Assembly: GCA_019119745.1 (NCBI GenBank) | Contig: DWWI01000154.1 | Span: forward strand, 1-18,749 | DNA from: Candidatus Mediterraneibacter gallistercoris | Lineage (GTDB): Bacteria > Bacillota_A > Clostridia > Lachnospirales > Lachnospiraceae | Length of the DNA stretch: 18,749 bases | Reading direction: 5' to 3' | Shown: positions 15,513-18,749 of the stretch, in pieces | Numbering within the stretch: the first letter of the stretch is position 1 | Layout: each line of letters begins with the position of its first letter | The notes under the pieces: model-generated | Database searches by the model: none | What the model was told of the DNA's origin: nothing | What the model saw: only the letters and a program-made list of their open reading frames with translations | Position numbers and translations under genes: made by a program

Positions 15513-16547
15513 ATGTCATTAACAATTAAAGACGTAGCTAAAGAAGCAGGCGTGTCTATCGCTACGGTATCTAAAGTAATCAATGGAAAATCTTCTATTT
15601 CTGAACCCACACGCCTTCGCGTACTAGAAGTAATTCAGAAACTTAATTATCACCCTAATGCGCAAGCCAGTAATTTTGCTAGGGAACGCTCAGATAACAT
15701 TATCTTTTTAGCTGTTATAGAACCGCTCACTGCATTCCATAATCCCCATATGTTCGAAATTATGTGTGGGGCGCAAAAAGTTGTTTACGAAAAAAAATAT
15801 AATTTTAGCTTTCTCGGCGTACATGATAAGGACACAGCCTGTCATGAGGTTTCCAATATTATAGGAAGGCGGGCTGCCGACGGGATATTGATTCACGGTT
15901 CTTCTACTTCCCGATCGCTAGTAGATCTTCTTGTCAAAAAGGGATTTCCTCATGTAATCATTGGAAGACCGCCCTTTTCCACTACAGCCTGTTGGATTGA
16001 TATCAACAACCATGTTTCCGGACATCTGGCAACCGAATATCTAACCAATTGTGGATATACCCATATTGCATTTATCGGCGGTCCTCAGTCGGACGAAATT
16101 TCAAGGCATCGGTTACGGGGCTTTGTTTCATCTATGCGAATCTTCGGTCTGGATGTCCCTGAATCCTCTATAAAATATGGAACATACAGTAAACAAAGTG
16201 GTTTTGAAATGATGGAAGAATTACTCAGAGGAAGTTTTCTGCCAGATGCCGTAATATGCGAAGATAACAAAATCGCCATGGGAGCAGCGTCCGCAATCCG
16301 CAAACACGGCATGAATGTCCCTGATGATATTGGCCTGATCACCTTTGACGATTATCCACTGTCACAGTTAATCGATCCACCATTAACAGTTGTAGATATC
16401 AACGTCAATAAAATGGGTCAACAGGCGGCTGAAATTCTAATGAAAAAAATCCGTAATCCAAGCTTAAATATGCAGTCATTTACAACTGTTCCCGAACTAA
16501 TCGTCAGATCATCCACGCGCAATATCAACAATACTACTATACTATAA
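15513..16547 (+). CDS. LacI/GalR-family transcriptional regulator of the starch locus
   Basis: DNA-binding regulator that releases its operators when a sugar ligand binds. The N-terminus is a textbook LacI helix-turn-helix (LTIKDVAKEAGVSIATVSKV, about residues 3-22), followed by the hinge helix NAQASNFARERS with Phe55 where Leu is commonest. The rest is a periplasmic-binding-protein-like effector domain (DGILIHGSS, GYTHIAFIGGP, PDAVICEDNKIAMGAASAI, DIGLITFDDYPLSQL, PPLTVVDINVNKMGQQAAEIL). I start at ATG 15513 (344 aa), seven bases after GGAAGGGG; an in-frame GTG at 15507 is too close to that site. It is divergent from the amylase gene and convergent with the intracellular GH13 gene, so control of starch and maltodextrin use is the likely job; the ligand is unknown. 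Confidence 0.92.
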   Translation: MSLTIKDVAKEAGVSIATVSKVINGKSSISEPTRLRVLEVIQKLNYHPNAQASNFARERSDNIIFLAVIEPLTAFHNPHMFEIMCGAQKVVYEKKYNFSFLGVHDKDTACHEVSNIIGRRAADGILIHGSSTSRSLVDLLVKKGFPHVIIGRPPFSTTACWIDINNHVSGHLATEYLTNCGYTHIAFIGGPQSDEISRHRLRGFVSSMRIFGLDVPESSIKYGTYSKQSGFEMMEELLRGSFLPDAVICEDNKIAMGAASAIRKHGMNVPDDIGLITFDDYPLSQLIDPPLTVVDINVNKMGQQAAEILMKKIRNPSLNMQSFTTVPELIVRSSTRNINNTTIL

Positions 16548-16557
16548 CTCTAAACAG

Positions 16558-16591
16558 CGATAGCGCAGACTTAATTTTCTCTGCGCTATCG
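16558..16591. terminator. Hairpin terminator between convergent genes
   Basis: CGATAGCGCAGA (16558-16569) and TCTGCGCTATCG (16580-16591) form a perfect 12-bp stem with a 10-base loop, 11 bases after the regulator's stop and 15 bases before the end of the convergent GH13 gene. T-runs are weak on both sides, but position and stem strength fit a shared bidirectional terminator. Confidence 0.7.
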
Positions 16592-16605
16592 AAATCAAAT
16601 ATTAT

Positions 16606-18378
16606 TCATTTCTTGTTCAAAGTAATCCGATATCCCTTCTTCTCAATCGTATTCTCTTCTCTATCAATGCTAGAAGTCATCAATATCCGTTCATCCACAG
16701 CTACCGGGCAATACAAAGGTTCCGTTCCTGCATTAATAATTACTCTTAAAGTCCAGTTAATTCCTGGCCGTGTAAATGCAAACACGCCTCCTCGAATCAA
16801 CTCCCACAGTGGACTGTAGCCTGTTTTCCCATCTATATAGTCATTTCGGATTGTAATGATCTGACAGATAAAATCGCCAAATGTGTCCTTCCTTTCCCAC
16901 AGCATAGGTTGCCGATACTCTTCTTCCAAAACGCCTTCCATTCCACACTCATCCCCGTAAAATAAACTGGGTACTCCCGGCATCAATATCAAAAGAATAC
17001 ACCCCAGTTTCCACAACGATCCATCACCTCGACACATGGAAAGAAATCTCGGCACGTCATGGCTGTCCAAAAGATTGAGCTGTCCTCTTACTATATTATC
17101 AGGATATCTCAGTCTCATCTTTTCAAACTCATATGCTGCCGTTATCCCATCCGGCTGTTCGTCTGCCAGATAATCCATACAAATCCTACGAAACTCATAA
17201 TTCATCGTGGAATCGAATGCGTCCCCCTTAAGCCACGAGTGAGCATTTTCCCAAACTTCGCCAATCAGAACTGCTTCCGATTTTGCAGTTTTAACCGCGT
17301 TTCGAAATATCCTCCAGAATTCCCGGCTGATTTCGTTTGCCACATCCAATCTCCACCCATCTATATGGTATTTTTCAATCCAATAGGTTCCAACATCTGC
17401 AAAATAAAGCTGTACCTCACGATTTGAGGTATTGAGTTTTGGCATCTTTCTTTCGTAAGCAAAACATGTATATCCCGGTATTTTATCCGAATCATCTGGA
17501 CGCCTTACCGGAAATGTTAAATCGTAAAACCAGCTCTTATATCGGGATTTTTCGCCATTTTTCACCACATCCTCAAATGCAAAGAATCTCCAGCTACAAT
17601 GGTTAAAAACACCATCTATTATAATGTGCATTCCTCTGTCGTGTGCATCTTCCACTAACCGCCGAAAATCTTCTTCCGTACCAAAACATGGATCGATGTG
17701 ATAGTAATCCACTACATCATACTTATGGTATTCTCCAGCAGTAAATATTGGATTCAAATAAAGGCAGTTAAATCCCATTTTTTTTATATAATCCAGATTC
17801 TCCGTGATCCCATTCAACGTCCCACCCAACCTTGCTTTAACAGTAACGCCGTTTTCCAGTAATTGCTCTTTTTTACGGACCTGCAATGCACATTTTCCAT
17901 TTGCAAAACTGTCCGGAAATATGTTATAAACCACAGCTTCCTTGAACCATTCCGGTACATCTGGTATCTCATCCCGCAGAATAAATGGATATTGATAATA
18001 TTCACTCCTGCCATCTATCAATTTCCCGTCTACTACTCTGTCTGGAAGCTCCTTTGTAAAACGATCCGCATAATAGTAAGTCCACTCTTTCCCCTTTTCC
18101 AGCTTAAAATAGTAGCAGATTCGATTGTATGGAAGCTGCAAATTTGCTTCATAATACTCAAAGCATTCATCCACAGCACAAATCTTCATATCTGTTCCTG
18201 CAAAGCAAATAGGGGTTGTCCTGCATACCCGGTCTGCTGTGTAAAGCACGCATCTTGTCAAATCGCTTTTTTTTGCCCGCAAGCGGATTGTTATAGTATA
18301 TTCTGAAGTAGCAAAGGCATACTGAGACAGTGGTACGTGCAGGATTGCAGCCTTATCCATCTTTTCCGTCTGTGTCAT
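16606..18378 (-). CDS. Intracellular GH13 cyclomaltodextrinase/neopullulanase/maltogenic amylase
   Basis: Cytoplasmic alpha-glucosidic hydrolase expected to cut imported maltodextrins or cyclodextrins to maltose and glucose. There is no signal peptide. An N-terminal beta domain of about 130 residues (TITIRLRAKKSDLTRCVLYT...YYFKLEKGKEWTYYYAD) corresponds to the CBM34-like domain of GH13_20 enzymes. The catalytic domain follows: YNIFPDSFANG, GGTLNGITENLDYIKKMGFN, region I DGVFNH (255-260), region II GWRLDVANE with nucleophile Asp345, region III GEVWE with acid/base Glu374, and region IV LLDSHDVPRF with Asp441. GVPSLFYGDECGMEG is also typical. Length 590 aa is normal. The ATG at 18378 overlaps the stop of the ABC permease gene by 4 bp, so it belongs to the transporter operon. 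Exact substrate preference cannot be read from sequence. Confidence 0.92.
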   Translation of the reverse strand: MTQTEKMDKAAILHVPLSQYAFATSEYTITIRLRAKKSDLTRCVLYTADRVCRTTPICFAGTDMKICAVDECFEYYEANLQLPYNRICYYFKLEKGKEWTYYYADRFTKELPDRVVDGKLIDGRSEYYQYPFILRDEIPDVPEWFKEAVVYNIFPDSFANGKCALQVRKKEQLLENGVTVKARLGGTLNGITENLDYIKKMGFNCLYLNPIFTAGEYHKYDVVDYYHIDPCFGTEEDFRRLVEDAHDRGMHIIIDGVFNHCSWRFFAFEDVVKNGEKSRYKSWFYDLTFPVRRPDDSDKIPGYTCFAYERKMPKLNTSNREVQLYFADVGTYWIEKYHIDGWRLDVANEISREFWRIFRNAVKTAKSEAVLIGEVWENAHSWLKGDAFDSTMNYEFRRICMDYLADEQPDGITAAYEFEKMRLRYPDNIVRGQLNLLDSHDVPRFLSMCRGDGSLWKLGCILLILMPGVPSLFYGDECGMEGVLEEEYRQPMLWERKDTFGDFICQIITIRNDYIDGKTGYSPLWELIRGGVFAFTRPGINWTLRVIINAGTEPLYCPVAVDERILMTSSIDREENTIEKKGYRITLNKK

Positions 18379-18749
18379 CCTTTTACACCCCCTGCCGTAA
18401 GTCCTGAAATCATATATTTCTGGATACAGAAAAATACAATCAATATCGGAATAGATACAAGGATAGAAGCCGCAGAAAACAAAGGCCAGCTCCTGCTATA
18501 ATCGTTTGACTGGAGCTGATACAAACCTCCTGCCAGCGTATAACTGTTTTCGTCCATCATAAATGTAGTTGAAAAGAGATATTCATTCCACACATAAATC
18601 AATACCATTACTGCCGTAACAATAATCGCAGGTCTTGCCAAAGGCAGAACGATCCGGGTAAGAATCTGTCTTCCACTTGCTCCATCAATCTGCGCCGCCT
18701 CCTCTATCTCCACCGGAATCGTATCAAAATATCCTTTCATATTCCAGAT
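18375..18749 (-). CDS. MalG-like sugar ABC transporter permease, 5' part missing
   Basis: The frame is open to the right edge, leaving the C-terminal 124 residues of an inner-membrane permease of the CUT1 carbohydrate ABC family. The EAA loop that docks the ATPase is complete (EEAAQIDGASGRQILTRIVL), followed by PLARPAIIVTAVMVLIYVWNEYLF, a family-typical segment, and a last hydrophobic segment (LVSIPILIVFFCIQKYMI) ending in GLTAGGVKG, the usual MalG-type terminus. An overlap of 4 bp (ATGA) with the intracellular GH13 gene points to maltodextrin as substrate. The partner permease and binding protein are expected just outside the window. Confidence 0.93.
   Translation of the reverse strand: MWNMKGYFDTIPVEIEEAAQIDGASGRQILTRIVLPLARPAIIVTAVMVLIYVWNEYLFSTTFMMDENSYTLAGGLYQLQSNDYSRSWPLFSAASILVSIPILIVFFCIQKYMISGLTAGGVKG

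Noticed and set aside
1..18749. CRISPR arrays, tRNA or rRNA genes, prophage genes, intact insertion sequences
   Set aside because: No regularly spaced repeats, cloverleaf genes, phage structural genes or complete transposase were seen on either strand.

Overview
The window looks like chromosomal DNA of a Gram-positive anaerobe of the class Clostridia, most likely a gut Lachnospiraceae. This is an inference from the gene set and style: strong GGAGG ribosome-binding sites, GTG and TTG starts, a CdaA-CdaR pair, a stand-alone MreB/Mbl, RecD2, UvrBA, and a LacI-controlled starch locus with GH13 enzymes. No rRNA, tRNA, CRISPR array, intact transposon or prophage was seen.

Left part (1-12261), all genes on the minus strand, mostly housekeeping. 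In transcription order (right to left): uvrB and uvrA (nucleotide excision repair, 40 bp apart); mreB (cell shape, with its own promoter and terminator); recD2 (SF1B helicase) overlapping comF (ComF-family phosphoribosyltransferase, no ordinary start codon for the full-length protein); then a cluster behind a clear promoter at 3197-3227: a small membrane protein, a large polytopic membrane protein, cdaA (c-di-AMP synthase) and cdaR (its regulator, cut by the left edge). The two unnamed membrane proteins share tight spacing with the c-di-AMP genes and are the best candidates here for uncharacterised biology.

Middle (12262-13353) is about 1.1 kb of AT-rich DNA without an intact gene. It holds the long leader of uvrB (a 12-bp inverted repeat, two candidate promoters and a LexA/DinR-like box) and a graveyard of broken coding fragments, including an N-terminal scrap resembling an IS30-family transposase.

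Right part (13354-18749) is a starch/maltodextrin locus: a secreted GH13 amylase/CGTase-like enzyme with a C-terminal CBM20 starch-binding domain, a divergent LacI-family regulator, a cytoplasmic cyclomaltodextrinase/neopullulanase-type GH13 enzyme, and the 3' end of a MalG-like ABC permease gene overlapping it by 4 bp. The implied flow is extracellular starch cleavage, uptake of oligosaccharides by the ABC transporter, and intracellular hydrolysis. Two palindromes in the 161-bp amylase/regulator gap are likely operators.
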